Assembly (NCBI RefSeq): GCF_014201825.1
Contig: NZ_JACHFJ010000007.1
Span: forward strand, 62,001 to 126,000
From: Acidocella aromatica
GTDB taxonomy: Bacteria; Pseudomonadota; Alphaproteobacteria; Acetobacterales; Acetobacteraceae
Reading direction: 5' to 3'
DNA length: 64,000 nucleotides
Shown: positions 1 through 9,890 of the stretch, in pieces
Layout: each line of letters opens with the position of its first letter
Position numbering within the stretch: the first letter of the stretch is position 1
Position numbers and translations under genes: made by a program
Notes under the pieces: model-generated
What the model saw: only the letters and a program-made list of their open reading frames with translations
The model's database searches: none
Told to the model about the DNA's origin: nothing

Positions 1-915
1 GTGCAGGTGGGAGCGGCGCTGATGCTGCAGGTCTCGCGCATCGAGTCGCTGGCCAATGAGAGCGGGCTGATCCTGGCCGGGTCCGCCGCCGGTATCGCCG
101 CCGCCTTCAACGCGCCGCTGGCCGGGGTGGTGTTCGCCATCGAGGAAATGAGCCGTTCCTTCGAGGTCCGCACCAATGGGCTGGTGCTCACCACCGTCAT
201 CATATCCGGCCTGGTCTCGCTGGGCGTCACCGGCAATTACACCTATTTCGGCATCACCCATGCCGCCGTGGTGCATCCGCGCGATTGGCTGCTCACCGTG
301 GCCTGCGGCGGGCTGGGCGGGCTGGCAGGCGGCGCGTTCTCGCGGCTGATGCTGGAGGGCTCGCGTTTCGCGAGCCGGTGGATCGCCGCCCACGACTCGC
401 GCCGACGTTTCATCTTCCCCCTGCTCTGCGGCCTCGTGGTAGCGGGCATCGGCGTGGCCACGCATGGCGCCACCTTCGGCACCGGCTATGCCCAGGCCCG
501 CGCCGCCGTGGAGGGCCACGCCCCAGGCTGGGATTTCTGGCTGGCCAAATTCGCGGCCACGCTGGTCACCGCCATCTCGGGCCTGCCGGGCGGTATCTTC
601 GCGCCATCACTGGCTGTGGGGGCTGGCTTGGGGGCCTGGATCGCCGGGGCCAGCGGCGCCAGCCTGGGTGCGGTGCTGGGCATGGCCGGGTATTTCGCGG
701 GCGTGGTGCAGTCGCCCATGACCGCCTTCGTCATCATCATGGAAATGACCGGCAACCACGCCAATGTCATCCCGCTGATGCTGGCCTCGATGCTCGGCCT
801 TGGCGCTTCCAAGCTGATCGCGCGTGAGCCGCTTTATCACGCGCTCTCACACAATTTCCTCAGACCTTCGGCTGATACCGCGGATCGCCCGTCCGCCACA
901 GCACAAACGCCATGA
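1..915 (+). CDS. ClC-family chloride channel/transporter, C-terminal part (5' truncated by window edge)
   Basis: This is the C-terminal 304 residues of a ClC voltage-gated chloride channel or Cl-/H+ antiporter, an inner-membrane protein moving chloride. It has the conserved segment GSAAGIAAAFNAPLAGVVF, followed by FAIEEM, and later the LPGGIFAPSLAVGAG ion-binding loop and a run of membrane helices. The N-terminal selectivity motifs (GSGIP, GREGP) must lie before the window. The GTG at position 1 is simply the window edge and not a chosen start. No C-terminal CBS pair is present. The end overlaps the 3' end of the convergent peptidase gene by 56 bases. The family call is firm, but channel versus antiporter cannot be decided from this part. 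Confidence 0.9.
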   Translation: MQVGAALMLQVSRIESLANESGLILAGSAAGIAAAFNAPLAGVVFAIEEMSRSFEVRTNGLVLTTVIISGLVSLGVTGNYTYFGITHAAVVHPRDWLLTVACGGLGGLAGGAFSRLMLEGSRFASRWIAAHDSRRRFIFPLLCGLVVAGIGVATHGATFGTGYAQARAAVEGHAPGWDFWLAKFAATLVTAISGLPGGIFAPSLAVGAGLGAWIAGASGASLGAVLGMAGYFAGVVQSPMTAFVIIMEMTGNHANVIPLMLASMLGLGASKLIAREPLYHALSHNFLRPSADTADRPSATAQTP

Positions 916-3052
916 TGTCGGCGGTTTCCTGATCGCGCTGGGCGCGGGTGGAGCCGATCCCGTGCCCGGCATCCGTGTCCACGCGCAGCAGCACCGGATT
1001 GCCCGAGGCCGTGGCCGCCTGTAGCCGCGCCGCCATCTTGGCGGGCTCCCAGGGCGCCACGCGCGGATCGTTCATCCCGGTGGTCAGCAGCACGGACGGG
1101 TATTTCACCTTGTCATGCACATGCTGGTAGGCATCCATCGCCAGCAGGTCGTGGAACCCCTCTTCGGTTTTCACCGTGCCGAATTCAGGGATGTTCGGCG
1201 GGCCGTTGGGCGAGAACTCGCTGCGCAGCGCATCTGAAACGCCGACCATGTCGATCACCGCCGCCACCAACTCCGGGCGCTCGGTGAGCAGCCGCCCCAC
1301 GGTGATGCCGCCCGCCGAGCCGCCGATCACCGCCACGCGCCGGTGCGAGGTGTATCCAGCCTCGATAAGATGCAGCACGCAATCCTCGGCATCCTGCCAT
1401 GTATGGTATTTCTCCGCCTTCTGCCCTGCCAGATGCCATTCCTCTCCCAGCTCCCCACCGCCGCGCACATGCGCCACGGCGAACACCCCACCGGCATCGA
1501 GAAACGGCAGCCAGCGCGCCAGAAAAACCGGATCGAGCGTGATGCCGTAAGCACCGTATGCTTCCATCAGCAGCGGCTCGGCCCCGTCCCGCTTCACTCC
1601 TTTGCGATAGACAATGGAGAGCGGCACGCGCGCACCATCCCGCGCGGTGGCGAACACCTCTTCCGAGACATAGGGGGAAACGTCGATCTCCGGCCGGGGG
1701 GCGATGTCCGTTTGCATCACCCCGCCATCGGGTGCCACATGGCAGATCACCTGCGGCCGCACCCAGGATTCCAGGCCGAACCACGCACCGCCATGCAGCG
1801 TGTCGGCGTAGAAGCTGTCCTCATCGATGGCGCCGGAAAACGGCAGCGCCACCTGGGTGATCTTGCCGTCCGCGCCCAAGTGCCGCAGCCCGGCCAGCCC
1901 GGCATCGAGTTCGCGGATATACAAGCCATCCCGCGCCGCCGCGATGGCGCGGATCACCGCCATGCTCTGCGGCACCACCTCCACGGCATTGGCGATTTGC
2001 GGCTTTTCCGCCGCGAGTTTCAGCACCTTGTAATGCGGCGCATGTTTGTGCGTGAGCAGAAAGATCTCCGCTCCACGCACGGCGAACCCGGTCACCGCAT
2101 CCTCCGGGGCGCAGATCTTCACCCAGCCCGGATGCCCAGCCAGCACATCCGTAAGCTTCGCGGCATAGAGCGTCAGCTCATTCTGCACACCGGACTCCAG
2201 CATGCCGATTGCAATATCCGAACCCGGCGTGACAGCGATCCCCGGCGCATCGATGTCCTGCACCGGTACCGAGGCATCCAGCCCATGGCCGAAAAGCTTC
2301 ACATCCTGCGCCGGGTCGGTATTCAACCGATGCAGCCAGCACAGGCTGTTCTTCTCGTAATCCAGGCTGTCGGGCGATACGTCCTGCAACCGGTTGTAGA
2401 AAAAACCCGAGCCATCCGGCAGCCAGCTCGGGCTGGCCCAGTTGGTGCGGTCGATCTGCTCAGGCAGCACGGTGTTTGTCGTCACATCCAGCACGCGCAG
2501 CACCGAACGCTCCGACCCGCCGGAAGAAACGCCGAAAACGACATGCGCGCCATCGGGCGAGGCTTCCCACCAATCCAGCTCGGCATGCTCGCCGGGCTTG
2601 GCGTAGCTGTCGGGGTCGATAAGCAGCGTCTCCGCGCCGTTGGCCCCCGCACGCATGAACAGCTTGGAGGTATTGGCCCCGGCCGGGCGGCGCTCGATGA
2701 ACAGCGTCTCCCCGCCCGTCTGCACGCTCACCACCGCAGCCACGGCGGCAGTGTTTTTGCCGATGGCCTCGGCCAAGGCATCGCGCCCGGGAAGCGCAGC
2801 CAGAACCTTGGCGGCATAGGCGCCCTGGGCGCGCATATAAGCCTGCCATTCCGGGCCTTGCGCCTCCATCCAGCGATACCTGTCGGTGATCTGGTGTCCC
2901 CAGAGCGTTTCTACCACTGGGCGTACCGGCGCCACCGGAGGGCCACCGCCGGGGGTAAAATCCACCGGTTTCACATAGCCCTCGGCGCGGGCCGCGTGGG
3001 CAAAAGCCAAACAGGCGGTGCTGGCGAGAAAGGCGCGGCGGGAAAAACGCAT
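860..3052 (-). CDS. Prolyl oligopeptidase family serine peptidase (S9A), Tat-exported
   Basis: A serine peptidase that cleaves short peptides, usually after proline. The N-terminal half is the beta-propeller-type domain and the C-terminal third is the alpha/beta hydrolase. The nucleophile lies in GGSAGG, the Asp in the TGMNDPRV segment and the His in DAGHG. The chosen ATG at 3052 starts directly before MRFSRRAFLAS, a twin-arginine signal followed by a hydrophobic stretch and an AHAARA cleavage region, so the enzyme is probably periplasmic. A GGAG-type ribosome site precedes it. A 23-codon upstream extension is open but would bury the signal peptide. It stands alone between convergent clc and the dnaE operon. 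The length of about 730 residues is normal for the family. Family S9A is clear, but the substrate is unknown. Confidence 0.9.
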   Translation of the reverse strand: MRFSRRAFLASTACLAFAHAARAEGYVKPVDFTPGGGPPVAPVRPVVETLWGHQITDRYRWMEAQGPEWQAYMRAQGAYAAKVLAALPGRDALAEAIGKNTAAVAAVVSVQTGGETLFIERRPAGANTSKLFMRAGANGAETLLIDPDSYAKPGEHAELDWWEASPDGAHVVFGVSSGGSERSVLRVLDVTTNTVLPEQIDRTNWASPSWLPDGSGFFYNRLQDVSPDSLDYEKNSLCWLHRLNTDPAQDVKLFGHGLDASVPVQDIDAPGIAVTPGSDIAIGMLESGVQNELTLYAAKLTDVLAGHPGWVKICAPEDAVTGFAVRGAEIFLLTHKHAPHYKVLKLAAEKPQIANAVEVVPQSMAVIRAIAAARDGLYIRELDAGLAGLRHLGADGKITQVALPFSGAIDEDSFYADTLHGGAWFGLESWVRPQVICHVAPDGGVMQTDIAPRPEIDVSPYVSEEVFATARDGARVPLSIVYRKGVKRDGAEPLLMEAYGAYGITLDPVFLARWLPFLDAGGVFAVAHVRGGGELGEEWHLAGQKAEKYHTWQDAEDCVLHLIEAGYTSHRRVAVIGGSAGGITVGRLLTERPELVAAVIDMVGVSDALRSEFSPNGPPNIPEFGTVKTEEGFHDLLAMDAYQHVHDKVKYPSVLLTTGMNDPRVAPWEPAKMAARLQAATASGNPVLLRVDTDAGHGIGSTRAQRDQETADIMAFVLWRTGDPRYQPKV

Positions 3053-3161
3053 GGAGGCTCCGCTTAAACTGGCGCGGGGAGGATAGACAGCCCCGTCACG
3101 GTGCACAATGCGCCGGATCAACCCCGCCCGAACCGCGCCGCTTCGTTACGCGCTCAGCCTG

Positions 3162-6100
3162 TCATACATCCTCGACCAATTCCACCCCCGGCACGAGCTT
3201 CATCGCCTGGGCAAGGCGGGGCGAGACATTGTACCCGCCGGGCAGCCAGATATCGAGGCTGCGCTCCTCCCCGGTTCTGGGCACCAGTACCACGCGGCCC
3301 TTGCCCCTGCCTTCGCGCTCCAGCAGCGATTTAATGTGCGGCACGGCCTCGGTGCGGTCGAGCCAGATCTTCATCCCCGCCCCGGCATCGGCGGCGGCAC
3401 TATCCAGCAGGCTGACATCCGATGCCGTGATGCGCAGGGACTCACCTTCCATCTTCACATCGGCGGTCACCAGCAGCGCCACGCCATCTTCCAAAATTTC
3501 ACGGCTGCGGTTGAGTACTTCCGAAAACAGCGTGACCTCGAAACTGCCCTGCATATCCGAGAGCGTGGCCCACATCATGCGGCTGCCGGTGCGGGTGATG
3601 CGCTCCTTCTTCGCCCCCAACGTGCCAGCGAGCTTGATCCGGCATGCCCCTGCCTCGGCGCGGCGCTGAATCGCCCCGGACGGCACCACATCCAGCCGCT
3701 TCAGCGCCTGGGCGTACATGTCCAGCGGATGCGCCGACACATGGAACCCGATCGCCTCCGCCTCATGGCTCAGCCGCTCCAGCTCCGGCCAATCGGGGAT
3801 TTCAGGCAGGCGGATCTTCTCCGGCTCACCGCCGCCGAACAGCCCGATCTGCCCGGAGGAGCGCTCCTGCGCCTCGGCCTGGGCGGTGCGCATGATCATC
3901 TCCGCCGCCGCGAAGACTTTCGCGCGGTTCTTCTCCAGCTTGTCGAACGCGCCGGCCTTGGCGAGGATTTCGATCTGCGCGCGGGTCAGCGTCTTGGCGT
4001 CGATCCTGTTGGCGAAATCGGAAATATCCTTGAACGGCTTATCGCCGCGCGCTTTTACCAGCTCCTCCATGGCGCCAACGCCAACGCGCTTAACCGCCCC
4101 GAGCGCGTAACGGATGCCGTAACCCTCATCCTCTTCCAACAACTCAGGCTGAAAGTCGGCGCCGGATTTATTCACATCCGGCGGCAGCACCTTTATCCCC
4201 GAGCGCATCGCATCGCCGCGTAGAATTGCCAGCTTGTCGGTGTTGGTGATGGAGAGCGACATACAGGCCGCGAGGAGCGCCACCGTATGGTTCGCGCGCA
4301 AATACGCGGTCTGGTACGAAACCAGCGCGTAAGCGGCGGCGTGCGATTTGTTGAAGCCGTAATCCGCGAACTTCGCCATAAGGTCGAAGATCTCGTTGGC
4401 TTTCGCTTCGGTGAAGCCCTTCTTCAGCGCACCTTCGCAGAAGATCGCGCGCTGCGTGTCCATCTCGGCGCGGATCTTCTTACCCATCGCACGGCGCAGC
4501 AGATCGGCTCCCGCAAGCGTATAACCCGCCATCACCTGGGCGATCTGCATCACCTGTTCCTGGTACACGATGATGCCGTAAGTCTCAGCCAGGATATGGT
4601 GAATCGCCGGATCGGGGGCTTCCCACGGCTCGCCGCGCTTGCGTGCGCAGTAATCGGGGATGTTCGCCATCGGGCCAGGGCGGTTGAGCGCCTGGATGGC
4701 CACGAGATCCTCGAATCGGTCCGGGCGCATCTGCTGCAAGGCGGCACGATAGCCGGCGGTTTCAAACGTGAACACGCCGGCGGTATCGCCGCGCCCGATC
4801 ATCTCGTAAGTCTTCTTGTCATCCAGGGGGATTTTTGAAATATCCAGCTCAATGCCCTGCTGGCGCAAAAACTTCAGCGCACGGTCGATGATGGTGAGCG
4901 TGGTGAGGCCCAGGAAGTCGAATTTTACAAGGCCCGCCTGCTCCACGTACTTCATCGAGTACTGCGTCACCAGCAGATCAGAACGCGGATCTTTGTAAAG
5001 CGGCACCAGCTCGACAAGCGGACGATCACCAATCACCACGCCCGCCGCGTGCGTCGAGGCATGGCGGTAAAGCCCTTCGATCTGCATCGCGATTTCCATA
5101 AGCCGGCCCAGGCCCTCATCGGAATCGCGCAGCTCGCGGAGCTTGATCTCGCCGTCGATCGCTTCCTTCAGCGTCACCGGCTTGGCCGGGTTGTTGGGGA
5201 TCAGCTCCGCAACCTTGTTGACCTGGCCATAGGGAAGCCCAAGCACCCGCCCCACGTCGCGTACCGCCGCGCGGGCCTGGAGCTTACCGAAGGTGATGAT
5301 CTGCGCCACACGGTTCGCGCCATATTCACGCGTCACGTAGGAAATAACTTCGTCGCGCCGCTCCTGGCAGAAATCGATATCGAAGTCCGGCATGGAGACG
5401 CGTTCCGGGTTCAGGAAGCGCTCGAACAGAAGCGCGTAGCGCAGCGGGTTGAGGTCGGTAATCCGCAACGCCCAGGCGACGAGCGAGCCCGCACCCGAAC
5501 CACGCCCCGGCCCCACGGGGATCTGATGATCCTTGGCCCATTGGATGAAGTCCGACACGATGAGGAAGTAGCCAGGAAAGCCCATCTGAATGATGATCCC
5601 CAGCTCAAACTCCAACCGGTCCCAATACTCCTTCTCGGCGTCCCCAGAGATGCCCTCGAAGGCCAGCCGCGCGCGCAAGCCTTCTTCCGACATGGCGCGC
5701 AACGTCTCGGTCTCGGTCGCGCCATCGCGCACCTTCGGGCAGGTTGGCAGCAGCGGCTTGCGGCTGACCGCCATCACCGCGCAGCTTTTGGCAATGGCGA
5801 TAGTATTGTCGCAGGCATCCGGCAGATCCGCGAACAGCTCGCGCATCAGCTTGGCGGGCTTGAACCAATGCTCGGGCGTCACCCGGCGGCGATCCTTCTC
5901 GGCCAGCACGCGGCCCTCGGCGATGCAGAGCAGTGCGTCATGTGCCTCGTACATCTCGGGCTTGGCAAAGAAGCACTCATTGGTGGCGACGATGGGGAGC
6001 GCGAATGTCTCCGCCAGTTGCAGAAAACCCGGCTCCACCGCCTCTTCCAGCGCCTCGCCATGGCGCTGGATCTCCACCGCGATCCGTCCGGCGAACGCCT

Positions 6101-6575
6101 CGGCCAGCACAGCGAGATAGGCCTGCGCCTCCTCCATCTGGCTTTCCGCCAGCAACCGCCCAATCGGCCCTTGCACCCCGCCCGTGAGCAGGAACAGCCC
6201 CTCGGCATGCTCCAGCAGCGCCTCGCGGGTGATTTGCGGCTTGATGCCATCACCTTCGAGAAAGCTGATCGATGTCAGGCGTTGGAGATTGGCGTAACCG
6301 GCATCGTTCTGCGCCAGCAGCACCACATTATCCGGGGCAAGATTCACGCCCTCGCGCTTCAACCCGAGCTGGCAGCCGATGATGGGCTGCACACCGGCAC
6401 CGGTGCAGTACTGGGAGAACTCCAGCGCGCCGAACATGTTGGAGGTGTCGGTAATCGCCACCGCCGGCATGGCGTACTCTTTGGCCAGCCCGGCGATCTT
6501 GTCGGGCTTGATCGCGCCTTCAGACAGCGAGAAGGCGGAGTGGACCCGAAGATGGACGAAATCGGCGTGTGGCAT
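3162..6575 (-). CDS. dnaE: DNA polymerase III subunit alpha
   Basis: Replicative polymerase catalytic subunit of about 1137 residues, the usual DnaE length. An N-terminal PHP domain begins at HLRVHSAFSLSEGAIK. The palm carries GRGSGAGSLVAWAL and the catalytic aspartates of PDFDIDF. The helix-hairpin-helix and OB-fold regions make up the C-terminal third. The ATG at 6575 has a good AGGGAG site seven bases upstream and matches the family N-terminus. A TTG at 6599 would add eight residues and overlap the upstream acyltransferase gene. It is the last gene of the def-fmt-truA-acyltransferase run. It acts in the replisome with the clamp, clamp loader and DnaQ, none of which is in this window. Confidence 0.97.
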   Translation of the reverse strand: MPHADFVHLRVHSAFSLSEGAIKPDKIAGLAKEYAMPAVAITDTSNMFGALEFSQYCTGAGVQPIIGCQLGLKREGVNLAPDNVVLLAQNDAGYANLQRLTSISFLEGDGIKPQITREALLEHAEGLFLLTGGVQGPIGRLLAESQMEEAQAYLAVLAEAFAGRIAVEIQRHGEALEEAVEPGFLQLAETFALPIVATNECFFAKPEMYEAHDALLCIAEGRVLAEKDRRRVTPEHWFKPAKLMRELFADLPDACDNTIAIAKSCAVMAVSRKPLLPTCPKVRDGATETETLRAMSEEGLRARLAFEGISGDAEKEYWDRLEFELGIIIQMGFPGYFLIVSDFIQWAKDHQIPVGPGRGSGAGSLVAWALRITDLNPLRYALLFERFLNPERVSMPDFDIDFCQERRDEVISYVTREYGANRVAQIITFGKLQARAAVRDVGRVLGLPYGQVNKVAELIPNNPAKPVTLKEAIDGEIKLRELRDSDEGLGRLMEIAMQIEGLYRHASTHAAGVVIGDRPLVELVPLYKDPRSDLLVTQYSMKYVEQAGLVKFDFLGLTTLTIIDRALKFLRQQGIELDISKIPLDDKKTYEMIGRGDTAGVFTFETAGYRAALQQMRPDRFEDLVAIQALNRPGPMANIPDYCARKRGEPWEAPDPAIHHILAETYGIIVYQEQVMQIAQVMAGYTLAGADLLRRAMGKKIRAEMDTQRAIFCEGALKKGFTEAKANEIFDLMAKFADYGFNKSHAAAYALVSYQTAYLRANHTVALLAACMSLSITNTDKLAILRGDAMRSGIKVLPPDVNKSGADFQPELLEEDEGYGIRYALGAVKRVGVGAMEELVKARGDKPFKDISDFANRIDAKTLTRAQIEILAKAGAFDKLEKNRAKVFAAAEMIMRTAQAEAQERSSGQIGLFGGGEPEKIRLPEIPDWPELERLSHEAEAIGFHVSAHPLDMYAQALKRLDVVPSGAIQRRAEAGACRIKLAGTLGAKKERITRTGSRMMWATLSDMQGSFEVTLFSEVLNRSREILEDGVALLVTADVKMEGESLRITASDVSLLDSAAADAGAGMKIWLDRTEAVPHIKSLLEREGRGKGRVVLVPRTGEERSLDIWLPGGYNVSPRLAQAMKLVPGVELVEDV

Positions 6576-6595
6576 GGCGACTCCCTGTTCTGGCC

Positions 6596-7612
6596 TCAAG
6601 CCTTGGCCAATTGCAGCCGCGCGGCAAGGGCAGCACGCACGGGCTCATCATACCAGCGCAGCAGCGCATAAGCGAGCGCCACGGCCAGTGTCATTGCCCA
6701 ATAACCTTGGGCTGATCCCGCCCCAGCCAGACGGAACACGCCGCGCAGCACTGGCTCATGCACCACATAAACGGGGTAGGACAGCGCGCCGCATAACAGC
6801 CAAAACCTCGACAAACCGTGGCTCTCAACCGCTTGGCTCCCCAGCCCCAGCAACACGGGAAACACCAACAGCACACACAGTACGTCATACCACCAGCCAC
6901 AGGCGGGCATCACCAGTAGCAGCGTCAACACACCGGCCGGTACATAATCAGGCACCGCCGGAAACCGGCGGTGCACGGAGAACCGGAACATCAGCACGCC
7001 GGCACCGAATGAAAAAGCTACCCGAGGAAACCCCGCGAGGAATGCCACCCCACTGTTCACGCCCACAGCTCCAAGTTGCGTCGCCCAATGAGCGATCACG
7101 GCAAGTATCAAGCCCGTAGCCGCCAGATAGACCACAGCCTTGGTCACCTCCCGCTCGGGCAGCCGGGCGGCAGAAAAATAGACACCATTCGCGCAACACT
7201 CGAAAAACAAAGACCAAAGCGGAATATTGACCGGAAAAGTCGCGAGATGGAACAATAGCCCCAGAGGCAAAAGCACAAAATCGGCAGTGTTCAGAACCGC
7301 CAATTCAGCCGTCTTACCGGGCCAACCCGGGCTGAAGCATACTGCGCCCAACACTCCCGCGGCGAAGATCATCGGATACAGCCGAACAAAGCGCAACCTA
7401 GCGAAAGTCCCGAAGCTCATCCCGCCGGCAATCTGCCGCTCATAGGCGTAGGCCAGCACGAAACCACTGAGCATGAAGAAGAAATCGACAGCCAGATAGC
7501 CATGTTCCGCGCACACCGGGATACCGAAACCTACCCCCGCATGCCGATCCATCACGGTGAAAGCAGCGATTCCACGCATACCGTCCAATACGCGGAAGCG
7601 ATGTACGCTCAT
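6596..7612 (-). CDS. Acyltransferase 3 family membrane protein (OafA-like)
   Basis: A polytopic inner-membrane acyltransferase of 338 residues. The N-terminus has the family pattern of RVLDGMRGIAAFTVMDRH, with the DG-RG-A opening and the catalytic-type histidine, followed by DFFFMLSGFVLAYAYE. About ten hydrophobic segments follow. Such proteins acetylate or otherwise acylate surface sugars (O-antigen, exopolysaccharide, Nod factor). The sequence does not reveal the substrate. Its ATG overlaps the truA stop (ATGA), and dnaE follows, so it is probably co-transcribed with housekeeping genes by position alone. Confidence 0.85.
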   Translation of the reverse strand: MSVHRFRVLDGMRGIAAFTVMDRHAGVGFGIPVCAEHGYLAVDFFFMLSGFVLAYAYERQIAGGMSFGTFARLRFVRLYPMIFAAGVLGAVCFSPGWPGKTAELAVLNTADFVLLPLGLLFHLATFPVNIPLWSLFFECCANGVYFSAARLPEREVTKAVVYLAATGLILAVIAHWATQLGAVGVNSGVAFLAGFPRVAFSFGAGVLMFRFSVHRRFPAVPDYVPAGVLTLLLVMPACGWWYDVLCVLLVFPVLLGLGSQAVESHGLSRFWLLCGALSYPVYVVHEPVLRGVFRLAGAGSAQGYWAMTLAVALAYALLRWYDEPVRAALAARLQLAKA

Positions 7613-8370
7613 TCCAACGGCAATGCCGGGTCATACACAACCCCGGTAAAATACAGCCCCTCGGCTGGCGCGGTCACAGAGGCGGCGGCACGGGACTTGG
7701 CGTCCAGCACCTCGGCCAGCTTGGGGGCGGGCCAGCTGCCCTCCCCCACCTTCACGAGGCTGCCCACCATATTGCGCACCTGGTGGTGCAGAAAGCTGCG
7801 CGCACGTGTCTCCACGTAAATCTTGTCCCCCTCGCGCGTCACGGCGAGGAAATCCAGCGTCCGCATCGGCGATTTCGCCTGGCAGGCCGAGGCACGGAAG
7901 GACGAGAAATCATGATGCCCCAGCAGCGTTTGCGCCGCATCGTGCATCAGCCCGGCATCCAGCTTCTGGCGCACATGCCACACGCGCCCGGCCTCCAGCG
8001 CGGGCGGCACCGCGCGGTTGGAGATGATGTAGCGGTACGAGCGGGACGTCGCGGAGAAGCGTGCATTCCAGCCATCGGGCGCCGGGCAGCAGCGCAGCAC
8101 CACGATCGGGTTCGGCTTGAGATGGAAATTCATCGCCTCACGGATGCGGAACGGCGTCAGCTCCGGCAGCTCGATCTGCACGATCATGCCCATCGCATGC
8201 ACCCCGGCATCGGTGCGCCCGGCGGATACAGCCTCTGTTACCTCCGCCCCGCCGCGCACGCGCGCCGCCGCCTCCTCCACCACCTGCTGGATGGCAAGGC
8301 CATGCTTCTGCCGCTGCCAACCCATGAAGGGCCGGCCGTCATACTCGATTTCCAGCGCCCAGAGGGTCAA
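7609..8370 (-). CDS. truA: tRNA pseudouridine(38-40) synthase TruA
   Basis: Converts uridines 38-40 of the tRNA anticodon stem to pseudouridine. The catalytic aspartate lies in the AGRTDAGVHA motif near residue 52, and the N-terminal EYDGRPFMGWQRQ segment is typical of TruA. Its 253 residues are normal. The start is a TTG at 8370 overlapping the fmt stop (TTGA), with no in-frame ATG nearby that would keep the first strand. Fourth-last gene of a def-fmt-truA unit, a conserved alphaproteobacterial order. Confidence 0.95.
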   Translation of the reverse strand: MTLWALEIEYDGRPFMGWQRQKHGLAIQQVVEEAAARVRGGAEVTEAVSAGRTDAGVHAMGMIVQIELPELTPFRIREAMNFHLKPNPIVVLRCCPAPDGWNARFSATSRSYRYIISNRAVPPALEAGRVWHVRQKLDAGLMHDAAQTLLGHHDFSSFRASACQAKSPMRTLDFLAVTREGDKIYVETRARSFLHHQVRNMVGSLVKVGEGSWPAPKLAEVLDAKSRAAASVTAPAEGLYFTGVVYDPALPLE

Positions 8371-9272
8371 TAAAACCGCGCCCCTTCCGGCAGGGTAAAG
8401 CCGCGCAGGAAGTCGGCGGTGGACATCGCCGCTTTGCCCGCGCGTTGCAGGCGGGTGGGGCGCAGCGCGCCTTCGCCGCAGGCAATGGTGAACTTGTCGT
8501 CGATGATCTCGCCCGGAACACCCTCGCCCGGTACCACCTCGGCGGCCAGGATCTTGATGACCATGTCCCCCAGCAGCCCCAGCGCCCCCGGCCAGGGGGT
8601 AAAGGCGCGGATGCGCCGCTCCAGCACCACGGCAGGCAGAGTAAAGTTCAGCCGCGCATCCTCGCGCGAGAGCTTAGGCGCGTAATTCGCCAGAGCCTCG
8701 TTTTGCACCACGGGTTCGCTCGGCTGCGCCAGCTCGGCCAAAATCAGCTTTGCGCCGATGCCCGCCAGACTGTCGTGCAGGTCAGCCGCAGTGTCATGCG
8801 TCCCGATCGGCAGCGCCCCGCGCCGCAGCATCGGGCCAGTATCCAGCCCGGCTTCCATCTGCATAATGGTGATGCCTGTCTCCACGTCGCCCTCAGCGAT
8901 GGCCGCCTGAATCGGCCCCGCCCCGCGCCAGCGCGGCAGCAGGCTGGCATGGATGTTCAAACAGCCGCGCTTGGGCGCGTTGAGAAACGCCTGCGGCAGA
9001 ATCAGCCCGTAAGCGGCCACCACGGCGGCATCCAGCCCCAGGGACTGGAAGAACGCCAGCTCCTCCGCATTGCCGCGCAGCTTGGCAGGCGTGCGCACCG
9101 GCAGGCCCAGCGCCTCGGCGGCTTGATGCACCGGGCATTTCTGCTCCTTCTGCCCCCGCCCGGCGGGCTTGGGCGGCTGGGCGTACACCACCGCCACCTC
9201 ATGCCCGGCCTTCACCAAGGCCTGCAACGCCGGAACCGAGAAGTCCGGCGAGCCCATGAACGCTAATTTCAT
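8367..9272 (-). CDS. fmt: Methionyl-tRNA formyltransferase
   Basis: Formylates initiator methionyl-tRNA using 10-formyl-tetrahydrofolate. The N-terminus MKLAFMGSPDFSVPAL is diagnostic. The formyl-transfer site includes NIHASLLPRWRGAGP, and the C-terminal OB-like tRNA-binding domain follows. It is about 301 residues long. ATG 9272 overlaps the def stop by one base (TGATG). A GTG three bases upstream is also possible. Together with def this forms the formylation/deformylation pair for translation initiation and protein maturation. Confidence 0.96.
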   Translation of the reverse strand: MKLAFMGSPDFSVPALQALVKAGHEVAVVYAQPPKPAGRGQKEQKCPVHQAAEALGLPVRTPAKLRGNAEELAFFQSLGLDAAVVAAYGLILPQAFLNAPKRGCLNIHASLLPRWRGAGPIQAAIAEGDVETGITIMQMEAGLDTGPMLRRGALPIGTHDTAADLHDSLAGIGAKLILAELAQPSEPVVQNEALANYAPKLSREDARLNFTLPAVVLERRIRAFTPWPGALGLLGDMVIKILAAEVVPGEGVPGEIIDDKFTIACGEGALRPTRLQRAGKAAMSTADFLRGFTLPEGARFY

Positions 9273-9811
9273 CACCGCGCGTGCATTTCCTTCTGCGCCT
9301 TGGCCAGCTTGCGGAGCAGGATGTTGCGCTTCAGCGGGGTGAGGTAATCCACGAACAGCACACCGTTCAGATGGTCGATCTCGTGCTGGAGGCAGGCTGC
9401 CAGCAGCCCATCCGCCTCGATCTCCTTCTTATGGAAATTCTCATCCAGATAGCGCACGGTCACCCGCGCCGGGCGCACAACATCGGCATACTGGTCGGGG
9501 ATGGACAGGCACCCCTCCTGCTGCACCGCCGTCTCCTCGGACTTGGCGATGATCTCCGGGTTGATCAGCGCAATCGGGGCGGGCACGTCCTTGGGCGCAA
9601 CATCCACGGTAATCACCCGCAGCAGCCGCCCCACCTGCGGCGCGGCCAAGCCAATGCCAGGCGCCTTATACATGGTGGCGAACATCTCGGGGATCAGCTC
9701 GCGCACCTCCTCGGCGTCCTCCTGCGTCACCGCGCGGGCCACCTTGCGCAGTTTCGGGTCGGGGCAGATGAGGATGGGCAGAAGCTCGGCTTCGGTCTGT
9801 GTCTCTAACAT
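9272..9811 (-). CDS. def: Peptide deformylase
   Basis: Removes the N-formyl group from nascent proteins with an Fe(II) or similar metal. All three family motifs are present: GIGLAAPQVG, EGCLSIP and QHEIDHLNG (HExxH metal site). The 179 residues are typical. It is the first gene of the leftward def-fmt-truA-acyltransferase-dnaE run and is divergent from hsp20, so its promoter lies in the 130 bases between them. Confidence 0.97.
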   Translation of the reverse strand: MLETQTEAELLPILICPDPKLRKVARAVTQEDAEEVRELIPEMFATMYKAPGIGLAAPQVGRLLRVITVDVAPKDVPAPIALINPEIIAKSEETAVQQEGCLSIPDQYADVVRPARVTVRYLDENFHKKEIEADGLLAACLQHEIDHLNGVLFVDYLTPLKRNILLRKLAKAQKEMHAR

Positions 9812-9890
9812 GCCACGGATGTAGTCTGCGATGCCCGCTCCTGCAACGAGCCTCTTGCATCCCGCCCCAGATATGACAACATGGACATCC

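Noticed and set aside
1343-3067. Open plus-strand frame of about 574 codons opposite the prolyl oligopeptidase
   Set aside because: Shadow of the real gene; His/Arg/Gln-rich, no ribosome site.
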